From an uncultured Cohaesibacter sp. (GTDB taxonomy: Bacteria; Pseudomonadota; Alphaproteobacteria; Rhizobiales; Cohaesibacteraceae), in NCBI RefSeq assembly GCF_963667045.1, contig NZ_OY762934.1, positions 434,001-498,000 on the forward strand: a DNA stretch of 64,000 nt, read 5' to 3'. The first letter of the stretch is position 1, and each line of letters begins with the position of its first letter. This document shows positions 40,904 to 50,623 of this stretch, piece after piece. A program made the translations under genes and the position numbers. The notes below the pieces were generated by a model. It made no database searches. It was not told where the DNA came from and saw nothing but the letters and a program-made list of their open reading frames with translations.

Positions 40904-42718
40904 TCAGGGGCCCTTTATCTCTGCTGCATCAACAATACGCAGTTGAACCGATGGACGCCCCTGCCAATAGTTCAGGGCAAGGCTACCGGCAATGTGCAGG
41001 CTGTTGCCCCTGTTATCGAGCAGAAGCTTTCCTATGGGCTCTTCCGAAGCCCTGAAGCAGATGGCTTTCAGCTTGCCACCCGAGCTGTTTGATATGGTGC
41101 AGCGGATGTGTCCCCCCTGCCCGACGACATCGGCAAAGGAAACCTTGTGAGCCGGAAAGACGAAGATCGGTTCAGGGTTGCCTGCGCCATAAGGGCCGGC
41201 CTTTTCCAGGGTGGTCACGAGCTCTTCTGTTGCGCCGTTGGCCGTAAGCGCGGCGTCGATTTTCAATTCGTCGCTGGCGCGCGCTTCTTCCACCTGAGAC
41301 CTCAGCCGTTCATGCAGGAAGTGGCGAAAGTCGCGGATTCTGTCCGGTTCAATTGTCAGCCCTGCTGCCATGGCGTGGCCGCCACCTTTCAGCAACAACC
41401 CTTCAGCGTGGGCCGCACGCACGGCGGCGCCAAGGTCGGAACCGGAAATGGAGCGACCAGATCCGGTGCCCTTGCCATCATCGCCGATAGCGATGGCAAA
41501 GGCTGGCCGCCGGAATCGTTCCTTGAGGCGCGAGGCAAGCAGGCCGACGATCCCGGCATGCCATTCGGAACTGAAAGTGACCAGTCCGGCACACTCCGGG
41601 TCTTCCAGCAATTGTCGCTCGGCCTGAGTTATCGCATCCTCCAGCATGATCTGCTCCAGAGCCTGCCGTTCCTTGTTGAGGCGCTCCAGCTCAGACGCGA
41701 TGTGTTCGGCTTCCGATGGGTCCGTGCAGGTCAGAAGGCGTGCGCCAAGAGCCGCATCGCCAATGCGTCCGCCCGCATTGATCCGAGGGCCAAGCATGAA
41801 GCCGAGATGATAGGGGCTGACCGGCCCGGAAACACGAGAGACAGCAAGCAAGGCGTTGAGGCCGAGATTGTGGTTCGACCGGATCACCATCAGTCCCTTG
41901 ACGACAAACGCCCGGTTGAGCCCAATGAGAGGCACGACGTCACAGACGGTTCCAAGGGCCACAAGATCCAGCCAGCCAAGAAGATCGGGCGGCGGGCAGC
42001 CCTTGCCGTAAAAGCCGGATTGCCGCAGCTGCCGATTGATCGCAACAAGCGTCATGAAGGTGACGCCCACGGCGGCCAAATGGCCCAGCTGGCTCAGGTC
42101 ATCCTGTCGGTTCGGGTTGACGAGCGCGACCGAGACGGGCAGCTCTTCGCCTACCTGATGGTGATCGATGACAACGACATCGGTTTGGCGTTCAGCGGCG
42201 CGCTGGAGTGCGTCGAAGGATGTCGAGCCGCAGTCGAGCGTCAGAATGAGCGTGTGGCCTTCATCGATCAGACGATCCATGGCATCGGGATTGGGGCCAT
42301 AGCCTTCGAAGATCCGGTCGGGAATATAAATCGAGGCGTCACAGCCGCAATGGCGCAGGAACAGCTTCATCAACGAACTTGAGGTGGCGCCGTCGACGTC
42401 ATAGTCGCCGAAAATGGCGATCTTTTCGCGGCGCTGAATGGCTTTTGCTATGCGGTCTGCCGCAATGTCCATGTCTGTGAGGGTGGATGGATCTGGCATC
42501 AGATGCTTGATGCTCGGGTCTAGATAATGCGCGGCTGTGTCCACGTCGAGGCCACGGGCGACCATCACTCGGGCGACGATGTCGGGAATGTCCTGCCCCT
42601 GCGCAATGGCATTGGCCATCTCTACGCCGCGCAGATCAAGGCTTTCGACCCAGCGACGCTCCTTGGCGGAATTGGAGATACCAAGATAGCTTTTGGAGGA
42701 GGCGTTGTCGGGGTGCAT
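40904..42718 (-). CDS. recJ: Single-stranded-DNA-specific 5'-3' exonuclease RecJ
   Basis: 604 aa. The DHH phosphoesterase motifs are present: IFGDYDVDGATSSSLMK (I), LTLDCGST (II), VVVIDHHQVGE (III) and a downstream NPNRQDD (IV). The DHHA1 domain contains SGRSISGSDLGAAVRAAHAE and LKGGGHAMAAGLTIE, followed by the OB fold. RecJ trims 5' strands in RecFOR recombination, mismatch repair and base excision repair. It follows glpX on the same strand but behind a good terminator, so it is probably transcribed separately or by read-through. Confidence 0.95.
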   Translation of the reverse strand: MHPDNASSKSYLGISNSAKERRWVESLDLRGVEMANAIAQGQDIPDIVARVMVARGLDVDTAAHYLDPSIKHLMPDPSTLTDMDIAADRIAKAIQRREKIAIFGDYDVDGATSSSLMKLFLRHCGCDASIYIPDRIFEGYGPNPDAMDRLIDEGHTLILTLDCGSTSFDALQRAAERQTDVVVIDHHQVGEELPVSVALVNPNRQDDLSQLGHLAAVGVTFMTLVAINRQLRQSGFYGKGCPPPDLLGWLDLVALGTVCDVVPLIGLNRAFVVKGLMVIRSNHNLGLNALLAVSRVSGPVSPYHLGFMLGPRINAGGRIGDAALGARLLTCTDPSEAEHIASELERLNKERQALEQIMLEDAITQAERQLLEDPECAGLVTFSSEWHAGIVGLLASRLKERFRRPAFAIAIGDDGKGTGSGRSISGSDLGAAVRAAHAEGLLLKGGGHAMAAGLTIEPDRIRDFRHFLHERLRSQVEEARASDELKIDAALTANGATEELVTTLEKAGPYGAGNPEPIFVFPAHKVSFADVVGQGGHIRCTISNSSGGKLKAICFRASEEPIGKLLLDNRGNSLHIAGSLALNYWQGRPSVQLRIVDAAEIKGP

Positions 42719-42794
42719 TGCGGCTTCAAATCTCTTGCTTGACGGGAATCACTGATTTTGGCGACAATCTAACACGAAGGAGCTGACCGGCGAC

Positions 42795-42821
42795 AAAAAA
42801 GGCGGGCCGATCTGGCCCGCC
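42795..42821 (-). terminator. Rho-independent terminator of glpX
   Basis: On the minus strand GGCGGGCC, a 5-base loop and GGCCCGCC are followed by six T (the A-run at 42795-42800). Perfect 8-base GC-rich stem, 54 bases after the glpX stop. Confidence 0.9.
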
Positions 42822-42874
42822 GTTGGTTCTGCTCGTCTTGTCGCCCCGGGCATGGGGAGACCTTCCGGGCTCAA

Positions 42875-43864
42875 TCAATCGAGATGGAATTTCTCGAACT
42901 GACGGTGTTCGGTCTCTACCCAGCGAACGGTGCCGGTGGATGAGCGCATGACCACGGTCTGGGTCTTGATGATCTCGCGGCCGAACTTGACGCCGGAGAG
43001 CATGTTGCCATCGGTAACGCCGGTTGCTGCGAAGGTTACATCACCACCAGCGAGTTCGATGAGTTCGAACTTCTTGGCCGGATCGGAAATACCCATACGG
43101 ATGGCACGCTGCAGCTGTTCCTCGTTGTTGATGACGAGACGTCCCTGCATCTGACCTCCGATACAACGCAGCGCAGATGCGGCCAGAACACCTTCCGGTG
43201 CACCTCCGATGCCCATGTAGATATCCATTCCGGTTTCATCCGGGTCGGTGATGTGAATGATGCCCTGTACGTCACCATCGCCGATGAGCCGGATGGCGGC
43301 ACCAGTCGCCCGCACGTCTTCGATGAGTTTTGCATGGCGTGGACGGTCAAGAATGCAGACGTTGAGGTCGGATACCTTGACATCCTTTGCCTTGGCAAGG
43401 GCATTGAGGTTTTCAGCCGGTGTCCGGTCGAGGTCCACCAGACCCTTGGGATAGCCGGGGCCAATAGCGATCTTGTCCATGTAGACGTCGGGCGCGTTGA
43501 GCAGGCTTCCCTCGTCGGCAATGGCGATTACGGCCAATGAGTTCGGCTGGTTTTTGGCGCAAAGGGTCGTACCTTCGAGCGGATCAAGCGCGATATCCAC
43601 TCTCGGACCCTGGTTGTTGCCTACTTCTTCGCCGATGTAGAGCATCGGAGCCTCGTCACGTTCGCCTTCGCCGATCACCACGCGCCCCTTGATTGGCAGC
43701 TGGTTCAACTCGCGGCGCATTGCGTCCACTGCGGCCTGGTCGGCGGCCTTCTCGTTGCCATGGCCTCTCAGGCGCGCCGCGGAAACGGCGGCTCGCTCAA
43801 CCACACGAACAATTTCGAGAGTCAGGATTCGATCCAGTACCGGTGCTTCTCTGATTTCACTCAT
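42875..43864 (-). CDS. glpX: Class II fructose-1,6-bisphosphatase GlpX
   Basis: 329 aa. Metal and substrate motifs are VVIGEGERDEAPMLYIGEEV, DIALDPLEGTTLCAKNQPNS, GDGDVQGIIHI and MGIGGAPEGVLAASAL, all diagnostic of the lithium-sensitive GlpX family. It removes the 1-phosphate in gluconeogenesis. It lies 87 bases downstream of hom, an order common in Alphaproteobacteria (hom-glpX-recJ), and ends at its own terminator. Confidence 0.95.
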   Translation of the reverse strand: MSEIREAPVLDRILTLEIVRVVERAAVSAARLRGHGNEKAADQAAVDAMRRELNQLPIKGRVVIGEGERDEAPMLYIGEEVGNNQGPRVDIALDPLEGTTLCAKNQPNSLAVIAIADEGSLLNAPDVYMDKIAIGPGYPKGLVDLDRTPAENLNALAKAKDVKVSDLNVCILDRPRHAKLIEDVRATGAAIRLIGDGDVQGIIHITDPDETGMDIYMGIGGAPEGVLAASALRCIGGQMQGRLVINNEEQLQRAIRMGISDPAKKFELIELAGGDVTFAATGVTDGNMLSGVKFGREIIKTQTVVMRSSTGTVRWVETEHRQFEKFHLD

Positions 43865-43951
43865 TCAACTTCCCCTTTTGCCCCGTTGGAGCGATATGTT
43901 CAATGAAATCGGCATTCAAACTTAACCCATTGAATTGAAATTATTCCAATT

Positions 43952-45280
43952 TCACAATCTCTCAATTCTGATGACCTGTGGAGATGCCACCACATGACCA
44001 TCGGTCACGATCGTTTCGATCGCGGTACGAATGGCCAATTCCGTTGTCTCATAGGTTATGAGGACCACATCCTGTGACGTCTTGTCTTTTGTAATCACTT
44101 CACTTTTTAGTTCTACTTTATCTTTGGCTTTTCTTTGAACTATACTTTCGAGTGAAATACCCTGTTCTGCCATGCGATTGGCGATGGAGGCAAAGACGCC
44201 AGACTGGTCGCTGACCTTGAGACGAATGTAATAACCGCCCTCGTGCGCCCGCATCTCGGCTGGCTTGTAGGGCTGAAGAGTCGCAGCAGGTCTTCCGAGC
44301 GGTTTGACATTGAGCCCGCGGGCAATATCGATGATATCGGCAATGACGGCAGATGCCGTCGCCGCACCACCCGCGCCGGGGCCCGCAAGAGTGATCAACC
44401 CGATCGCGTCACCTTCAATGGCAACCGCGTTGGTCACGCCATTGATCTGGGCAATGGAGGAATCCATCGGCACCATGGTCGGGTGGACACGCTGCTCGAT
44501 CCCGCTCTCGGTTTTCTGTGCAACCCCGAGCAACTTGATCCGAAAACCAAGTTCCTCAGCCGCGGCAATATCGGCCAGAGTGATGCTGGTGATGCCTTCA
44601 AGGAAGATTGAATCGATGTCTATCTCGCTGCCGAACGCGAGGCTGGTGAGAATGGCCAGCTTGTGGGCGGTGTCGTTGCCTTCAATGTCAAAGGACGGAT
44701 CAGCTTCGGCATAACCGAGGCGCTGGGCGTCCTTGAGGCAATCCTCAAACGCTATGCCCTCATCTTCCATGCGCGACAGGATATAGTTGCAGGTGCCGTT
44801 GAGAATGCCATAAATACGGGTGATCGTATTGCTGGTCAGGCCTTCGCGGATGGCCTTGATAACGGGAATGCCGCCAGCGACGGCGGCTTCGAAGTTGATC
44901 GAGACATTGTGCTCTTCAGCAAGCTGAGCCAGCTCGTTGCCGTGTCTGGCCAACAGGGCCTTGTTGGCGGTGATGACATGCTTGCCAGCCATGATGGCCG
45001 CCCTTACGGCTTCTTCCGCCGGACCACTGTCGCCACCAATCAGTTCGACAAAAACGTCAATCTCGTCGCTCTTGGCCATTGCGGTCGGGTCTGTGTACCA
45101 ACTGAAACGGGTGAGATCGACGCCGCGATCCTTGTTGGGATTTCTGGCGGAAACCGCTTCAACCCGAAGCGCACGACCGGCCTTGATTGCCAGTTCATTT
45201 TCCATGGAGACGAGACGTTTGAGGGCAGAAATGCCTACCGTGCCGAGACCGGCAAGGCCGAGCTTGAGAGGAGCGCTCAT
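43952..45280 (-). CDS. hom: Homoserine dehydrogenase
   Basis: 442 aa. The NAD(P) motif GLAGLGTVGISALK is at residues 8-21. The catalytic domain contains AAVAGGIPVIKAIREGL and GILNGTCNYILSRME, the homoserine dehydrogenase signature. A C-terminal ACT domain (YYIRLKVSDQSGVFASIANR) gives feedback control by threonine in this family. The enzyme makes homoserine for Met, Thr and Ile. It lies downstream of an aminotransferase gene, from which it is separated by a hairpin followed by a T-tract that could act as attenuator or terminator. Confidence 0.96.
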   Translation of the reverse strand: MSAPLKLGLAGLGTVGISALKRLVSMENELAIKAGRALRVEAVSARNPNKDRGVDLTRFSWYTDPTAMAKSDEIDVFVELIGGDSGPAEEAVRAAIMAGKHVITANKALLARHGNELAQLAEEHNVSINFEAAVAGGIPVIKAIREGLTSNTITRIYGILNGTCNYILSRMEDEGIAFEDCLKDAQRLGYAEADPSFDIEGNDTAHKLAILTSLAFGSEIDIDSIFLEGITSITLADIAAAEELGFRIKLLGVAQKTESGIEQRVHPTMVPMDSSIAQINGVTNAVAIEGDAIGLITLAGPGAGGAATASAVIADIIDIARGLNVKPLGRPAATLQPYKPAEMRAHEGGYYIRLKVSDQSGVFASIANRMAEQGISLESIVQRKAKDKVELKSEVITKDKTSQDVVLITYETTELAIRTAIETIVTDGHVVASPQVIRIERL

Positions 45281-45344
45281 GTATTTATGGAGTCCGATAA
45301 AATGTTCTTGTTGGCCTGGTGCTTTTGCAAATTAATTTTCGAAA

Positions 45345-45390
45345 GAAAAAAAATCAGAAAATTCAAGAGCAAAACTACTTTGTTCTTGAA
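45345..45390 (-). terminator. Hairpin plus T-tract between the aminotransferase and hom
   Basis: On the minus strand TTCAAGAACAAA pairs with TTTGCTCTTGAA (12 pairs, one G-U) around a 5-base loop. TTTTCTGATTTTTTTT follows. It lies 65 bases before the hom start. It can terminate aminotransferase transcripts or act as an attenuator in the hom leader. Confidence 0.7.
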
Positions 45391-45498
45391 TAATTACGCA
45401 AGCCAACAGCCATTCGCAAGCACAATCTGGAAATAACCGGATTTCTCTACACTCGCGAATGGCATTTTGTTTCTGACTACATATCAGAATGCAGTTTA

Positions 45499-46677
45499 TT
45501 ACTCAGCAGAGGCAAGGAAGCGGCGAATGTTGCGCGCTGCCTGACGAATGCGCTGTTCGTTTTCCACGAAGGCAAGACGTACATAGTCGTCACCATATTC
45601 CCCGAATCCGACGCCCGGAGCGACGGCTACATGGGCTTCGGCCACCAGCCGCTTGGCGAACTCAAGCGAGCCGATGGAGCGGAATTTCTCCGGCACCGGC
45701 ACCCAGGCAAACATGGTTGCTTCCGGCGTCGGGATCGGCCAGCCTGCGCGGGTGAAACTTTCAACCATGATGTCACGGCGATAGCGATAGACCTCACGCG
45801 CCTCGGCGATGCAGTCCTCGGCACCATTGAGGGCTGCCGCTGCAGCGACCTGAATGGGCGTGAAGGCGCCGTAATCGAGGTAGGATTTCACCCGTGTCAG
45901 CGCACGGATCATCCGTTCGTTGCCCACCGCAAAGCCCATGCGCCAGCCGGGCATGGAGAAGGTCTTTGACAACGAAGTGAACTCAACTGCGATATCCTTG
46001 GCCCCGTCCACCTGCAGGATCGACGGCGGCAGTTCGTCACCGAAATAGATCTCTGCATAGGCCAGATCGCTCAGCACCATGATGTCATGCTCTTTGGCGA
46101 TCCGGACAACTTCCTTGTAGAAGTTGAGGTCGACCGTATAGGCAGTCGGGTTGGACGGGTAGTTGACGATGAGCGCAATCGGCTTCGGAATCGAATGCCG
46201 GACAGCCCGGTCGATGGCACGGAAGAATTCCTCGTTCGGCTCAGCCGGCATGGAGCGCACAACGCCGCCGGACATGATGAAACCGAAGGAGTGAATCGGA
46301 TAGGTCGGGTTCGGAACGAGAACCACGTCCCCCGGGCTGGTGATGGCCTGTGCCATGTTGGCAAAGCCTTCCTTGGAGCCAAGGGTGGCCACGATCTCGG
46401 TTTCCGGGTTCAGTTTGACTCCGAAACGGCGTTCGTAATAGGCAGCCTGGGCGCGGCGAAGGCCCGGAATGCCGCGAGACGTCGAATAGCGATGGGTACG
46501 CGGATCAAGAACCGTTTCGTTGAGCTTATCGACGATATGCTTTGGCGTTGGCAAATCAGGGTTGCCCATGCCCAGATCTATGATATCCGCGCCTTCCGCT
46601 CGCGCCTTCGCCTTAATCCGGTTGACCGGTTCAAAGACGTAAGGAGGGAGACGGCGTATTTTATGGAACTCATCCAT
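45499..46677 (-). CDS. Class I/II PLP aminotransferase (AlaC / LL-DAP aminotransferase type)
   Basis: 392 aa. The PLP lysine is in TSLSKTFSMPGWRMG. NYPSNPTAYTVD contains the conserved Asn-Pro, and VLSDLAYAEIYF the Asp that pairs with the pyridine nitrogen. The N-terminus (IDLGMGNPDLPTPKHIVDKL) is typical of the group annotated either as AlaC (glutamate-pyruvate transaminase) or LL-diaminopimelate aminotransferase. Since alphaproteobacteria make lysine by the succinylase route, the alanine-forming role is more likely. It lies upstream of hom with a 218-base leader between them. Confidence 0.9.
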   Translation of the reverse strand: MDEFHKIRRLPPYVFEPVNRIKAKARAEGADIIDLGMGNPDLPTPKHIVDKLNETVLDPRTHRYSTSRGIPGLRRAQAAYYERRFGVKLNPETEIVATLGSKEGFANMAQAITSPGDVVLVPNPTYPIHSFGFIMSGGVVRSMPAEPNEEFFRAIDRAVRHSIPKPIALIVNYPSNPTAYTVDLNFYKEVVRIAKEHDIMVLSDLAYAEIYFGDELPPSILQVDGAKDIAVEFTSLSKTFSMPGWRMGFAVGNERMIRALTRVKSYLDYGAFTPIQVAAAAALNGAEDCIAEAREVYRYRRDIMVESFTRAGWPIPTPEATMFAWVPVPEKFRSIGSLEFAKRLVAEAHVAVAPGVGFGEYGDDYVRLAFVENEQRIRQAARNIRRFLASAE

Positions 46678-46870
46678 AGTTAGGCTCCTTGGTAGCAGGA
46701 TTGGATCATAGAAATTGGCGTTAGCCAGCGAAGTGAAGGGAAAATGGCGCTAACAGGTCAGCTTTGCCACATCTAATTCAGTTTTTGCACATGGGAATTA
46801 GTCAATACGATGGCAGAGACGCCATCGTCAAAAGCTATCCAACAGGCTCACCAGACGCAAGGAAAAGGGC

Positions 46871-47287
46871 TCAGTTCCCGGCCTTCTTGTTGAGCTTGAG
46901 GAGTTCCGCTTCCAGCGCCTTGCGCTCTTCCGGATTGAGAAGTGCGGGATCCTTGTCTGACAGCACCGCAACAGCCGGATAGTCTTCCGTCTGCTGGGCT
47001 TCATTCAACAGGCTCATGGAATAGCCAAGCTCGGACGGCAGCAGCAAGGATTGCCCCTCCCCGACTTGCTGGGCAGATGCCTGCTTGTCCGTTGTTGCGG
47101 TTCCATTCGCCGTCTTGTTCTGCGCAACAAGCCCACTCGTTGCCGATGGGGAATCGGCAAAATCCTGATGAGTCGCCGAGCAGCCCGCCGCCGCCAACAG
47201 CATGGCCGCCGCAAGCAGCCTGACGCCTGCGCGTCCCTGTTGGTGTTTAACGCCATGAAGAGAAGATTGAGCGTTGCGAGCAGTCAC
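46871..47287 (-). CDS. Putative lipoprotein, hypothetical
   Basis: 138 aa from the GTG at 47287, which has AGGA seven bases upstream; an ATG at 47332 would add fifteen residues but lacks a ribosome site. The signal peptide RLLAAAMLLAAAGCSATHQD ends in a clear lipobox (LAAAGC), so the mature protein should be lipid-anchored. The mature part is low in complexity, Ala/Gln/Thr-rich, and ends with a Glu/Leu/Lys helix. No known domain is seen. It stands between the aminotransferase gene (minus strand, downstream) and phaC (divergent). Confidence 0.75.
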   Translation of the reverse strand: MTARNAQSSLHGVKHQQGRAGVRLLAAAMLLAAAGCSATHQDFADSPSATSGLVAQNKTANGTATTDKQASAQQVGEGQSLLLPSELGYSMSLLNEAQQTEDYPAVAVLSDKDPALLNPEERKALEAELLKLNKKAGN

Positions 47288-47575
47288 AAGACTTTCCTTT
47301 TGAATTGGGAGCACTCCGGGCAGGAGCGCCAAACAGGACGATCCTACACTATATTATTTGCAAGATCGTTTATATTGCCAACAGGTCGGATTGGCAAGGT
47401 GCAGCGGAATGTCGCGCCGATTTCAGAAATAGTTACAGCGATTTGCCTTTTCAAGTCCAGCAGCCAAACGGCACCTGTTGGCGTTTTGGCACGATGGATT
47501 TATTGAAATCCTGATGGGGATAGGATAACGAACACCATTCCCGCCCTCTCGCGGCTCGCTGCCACATGGGGCGTT

Positions 47576-49495
47576 GTGGCATCCATTTTAGGCTTTTCTG
47601 CTAAAGATCAACAGGTTGGTGACTTTGACATGGTGAAGGACAAGGACGAGGTCGACAACGGTACTGAAGACGGAAAGCAAGGAGATGGCGCTGGAACCAA
47701 CGGTTTTGAGCAGGGATTTGCCCAGTTCATGATTCAGGACCCGGAGAAGTTCGCCACCAATATCGCTCACATCTTCGAGGAAGCCGGCAAGGTCGCCTCA
47801 GCCTATCTGCGTCCGCGCGAAAGCGGCATGGACCGTCACACCGTCGACTATGTCAACCAGATGGTGCGGACCTTTGGCGAAGTCACGCAGCATTGGACGT
47901 CCGACCCGCAACGGGCCTTGGAGGCGCAAACCCGCCTGTGGGGGCGTTGTCTGGATCTCTGGGGGGCTTCCAGTCGTCGCATGATGGGGGAAGAGGTTGA
48001 CGACATTGCCAGTCCGGTGACAGGGGATCTGCGGTTCGATGACCCTGACTGGCAGACCAATCCGTTCTTTTCCTTCGTCAGGCAACTCTATCTCATTGCC
48101 TCGCAATGGGCGAGCGAGATGGTGGTCGAGGCGGACAGTGTTGATGAGCACACCCGCCACAAGGCCCTGTTCTACGTCAACCAGATCTTCAACGCGCTTT
48201 CGCCCAGCAACTATGTGCTGACCAATCCGACCCTGTTGCGTGAAACATTGGAAAATAATGGCGAGAATCTCATTCGCGGCATGCAGATGCTGGCTGAGGA
48301 TATTCAGGCGGGTGGCGGCAAACTGCTCATTCGCCAGACCGATGCCTCCGTGTTTCGCCTTGGTGACAATATTGCCGTAACACCGGGCAAGGTTGTCGCC
48401 CAGAATGACATCTGTCAGCTGATCCAGTATGAAGCCCAGACAGAAACGGTCCAGAAAACACCGCTGCTGATCTTCTCGCCATGGATCAACAAATACTACA
48501 TTCTCGACCTCAACGAGCGAAAAAGCTTCATCCAGTGGTGCGTGCGTCAGGGGCACACGGTTTTTGCCGTTTCATGGGTCAATCCGGACGAGACCCTGAG
48601 GGACAAGGATTTCGCCGACTATATGTGTGAAGGCATTCTGAGCTCGATCGAGACGGTGCGGCAGATTACCGGCGAGGAAAAGGTCAACACGCTCGGTTAT
48701 TGCGTCGGCGGCACGCTTCTCTCGGCGACGATGGCCTATCTTGCAGCCAAGGATATCGACTGGGTCAACAGCGCAACACTGATCGCGGCACAGGTCGATT
48801 TTGTTGAAGCTGGCGATCTCAAGGTGTTCATTGACGAGGAGCAGCTTACAGAACTTGAAAAGGTCATGGATCGCCAAGGTTATCTGGATGGACAATCAAT
48901 GGCCAATGCCTTCAACATGCTTCGGCCCAACGACCTGATCTGGCCCTATTTCGTCAACAATTACATGCGCGGACTGGAGCCCTTTCCGTTTGACCTGCTG
49001 TTCTGGAACCAGGATTCTACCCGCATGACGGCGGCCTGCCATTCCTTCTACTTGCGCAAATGCTATCTGGAGAACGCGCTTTCCGCTGGCACTTTGGAGC
49101 TGAACGGCATCCGTCTTGATCTCACGGCCATCAAGGCACCGGTCTATTGCCTTGCGCTCAAGGAAGACCATATAGCCCCTGCCCGCTCAGTCTACAACGG
49201 CGCCCGGCTGTTTGGCGGTTCTGTCGACTTCGTCCTTGGCGGCTCGGGTCATATCGCTGGTGTTGTCAATCCGCCCGTACTGAAGAAATACCAGTTCTGG
49301 CAGGGCGAGACCTGTGACGGCAGCCTTGAGGACTGGCTTGAGACGGCAACGGCCACACCCGGCTCCTGGTGGCCGGATTGGCATGAATGGCTCGTTTCTC
49401 GCAGCGGGGGCGAAGTTCCAGCCCGCGCCATCGGTTCTCCGGACTTTCCACCACGGGAAGACGCGCCCGGAAACTATGCTCGCAAAGCCTATTAG
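47576..49495 (+). CDS. phaC: Class I poly(3-hydroxyalkanoate) synthase
   Basis: Up to 639 aa from a GTG at 47576; the ATG at 47630 (621 aa) is an equally good start, and neither has a strong ribosome site. The lipase-like box with the catalytic Cys is LGYCVGGTLL, the PhaC N-terminal domain spans about residues 130-300, and the C-terminal His lies in LGGSGHIAGVVNPP. It polymerises 3-hydroxyacyl-CoA into storage granules. It is a lone gene here: no phaA, phaB or phasin gene is adjacent, although phaC is divergent from a small lipoprotein gene. Confidence 0.95.
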   Translation: MASILGFSAKDQQVGDFDMVKDKDEVDNGTEDGKQGDGAGTNGFEQGFAQFMIQDPEKFATNIAHIFEEAGKVASAYLRPRESGMDRHTVDYVNQMVRTFGEVTQHWTSDPQRALEAQTRLWGRCLDLWGASSRRMMGEEVDDIASPVTGDLRFDDPDWQTNPFFSFVRQLYLIASQWASEMVVEADSVDEHTRHKALFYVNQIFNALSPSNYVLTNPTLLRETLENNGENLIRGMQMLAEDIQAGGGKLLIRQTDASVFRLGDNIAVTPGKVVAQNDICQLIQYEAQTETVQKTPLLIFSPWINKYYILDLNERKSFIQWCVRQGHTVFAVSWVNPDETLRDKDFADYMCEGILSSIETVRQITGEEKVNTLGYCVGGTLLSATMAYLAAKDIDWVNSATLIAAQVDFVEAGDLKVFIDEEQLTELEKVMDRQGYLDGQSMANAFNMLRPNDLIWPYFVNNYMRGLEPFPFDLLFWNQDSTRMTAACHSFYLRKCYLENALSAGTLELNGIRLDLTAIKAPVYCLALKEDHIAPARSVYNGARLFGGSVDFVLGGSGHIAGVVNPPVLKKYQFWQGETCDGSLEDWLETATATPGSWWPDWHEWLVSRSGGEVPARAIGSPDFPPREDAPGNYARKAY

Positions 49496-50623
49496 ACCGC
49501 AGAACCGAATGTCTGGCAAACTGCAAACAGTTTCAAACGAACCTGATCGCGGGGCCAGCTGCACTCCCTCCGTCTAGCAGAAATGTCCATTTCACCCATA
49601 AGATCATGCACTTAGGACTAGTTTCACGCAAGACACATCGATCACCACGCTCACCAAGGGCCAATTTCACTTTCATTCTACCGTTATAGGTTCTTATTAA
49701 TCCCATCCGGTAAAGCAACGGGATGGCAGCCATTCGCCTTGGGCCGCAAAGCGATCCGCCCTGCTTGGCCCTTCGGGCTGCGACAAGACAACAATGTTGC
49801 GCCTCACTGCCGGCTTCGAACGCCCAGACTGCGGTTCGATCCTCAAGGGGAATACAATGTTGTCGGATCAGCGCAACCATGTGGCACCGGAAATGAGTGA
49901 TGGAACCAGACGTGGTCGCCTATAGCAAGCACAAGGTCAAACAGGATGAGCTGGTGCGATTTACATTTGAGAATGTCTGGGCGATGTAGTTTCGACGGTC
50001 AGATTTGAGGATCGGATGAGGTCCATCGTGGCTAGGTGATCGAGCATGAGGCCCGCACAAAATGCGGCGCCCTGAGAATAATACAGCCTGTTTCAGGCTT
50101 GACGGTTGAACGCCGACAAATGAGGCCTATCGCCGCAGAAACCGGCCAATTCCTTCATCTTTTCAAATATTGTCGGGTTTGGAACGTTTGTATTTAATAC
50201 ACGGTGGTCAAGAAACATTTGCGCATATTGTACGGAAAAATAGCGCCAAAACGAAAAATTCGTCCGTTTTTGACTTTTATGCGCTTGACGCATTCACCCA
50301 TACCATTTACGCACAGCCCTAGTTCTGCAACATGAATTCTCGGCATCTGTTTTCAAGAGAAAATTGGATGATCGGGATTTTTGCGCCTCTTTTGCAAGAA
50401 TTGAGCTAATATTGCCTGCGTAAATGTGTTCGTACTGAAGGCTTATAAAGCAATAGTTCAATGGCGCGTGTGCCCCTCAAGGTGCAATGCAAAGCGGAAC
50501 TGTCGAGCGGAAAGCTCGTCGTCATTACGGACCTTTGCAATGGTCCGGTTTCGAATAAAGACGACGATCTCTCACCTTGGTCCATATTGCATGGACCGAA
50601 CCTGGAGGTCGCGCCCTTAAATA
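49496..50623. other. Long intergenic region, 1.1 kb, before the GltB-like gene
   Basis: No convincing gene on either strand. Several short frames (for example a 66-codon frame at 50093-50293, minus) lack ribosome sites and family resemblance. A stretch at about 49905-49988 reads [20 protein letters not shown] in one frame and may be the tail of a lost gene. A small hairpin (AGCCTG-TTT-CAGGCT) is at 50085-50099. The last 250 bases presumably hold the promoter and leader of the large gene that follows. Confidence 0.4.

Noticed and set aside
41108-42382. Long plus-strand open frame (424 codons) opposite recJ
   Set aside because: It is an antisense shadow: recJ motifs are complete on the other strand, and the plus-strand translation is rich in Arg, Gly and His without any family pattern. 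The same applies to the long antisense frames at 51152-52942, 53792-55009 and 55046-56134 (opposite the GltB-like gene), 23254-24261, 28906-29877, 16800-17741 and 60965-62014.
45281-45498. Leader peptide upstream of hom
   Set aside because: A 23-codon frame precedes the hairpin, but it has no ribosome site and no run of Thr, Ile or Met codons, so classical peptide-mediated attenuation is not supported.
50093-50293. 66-codon minus-strand frame before the GltB-like gene
   Set aside because: No ribosome site, no recognisable family, and AT-rich sequence expected of a promoter region.
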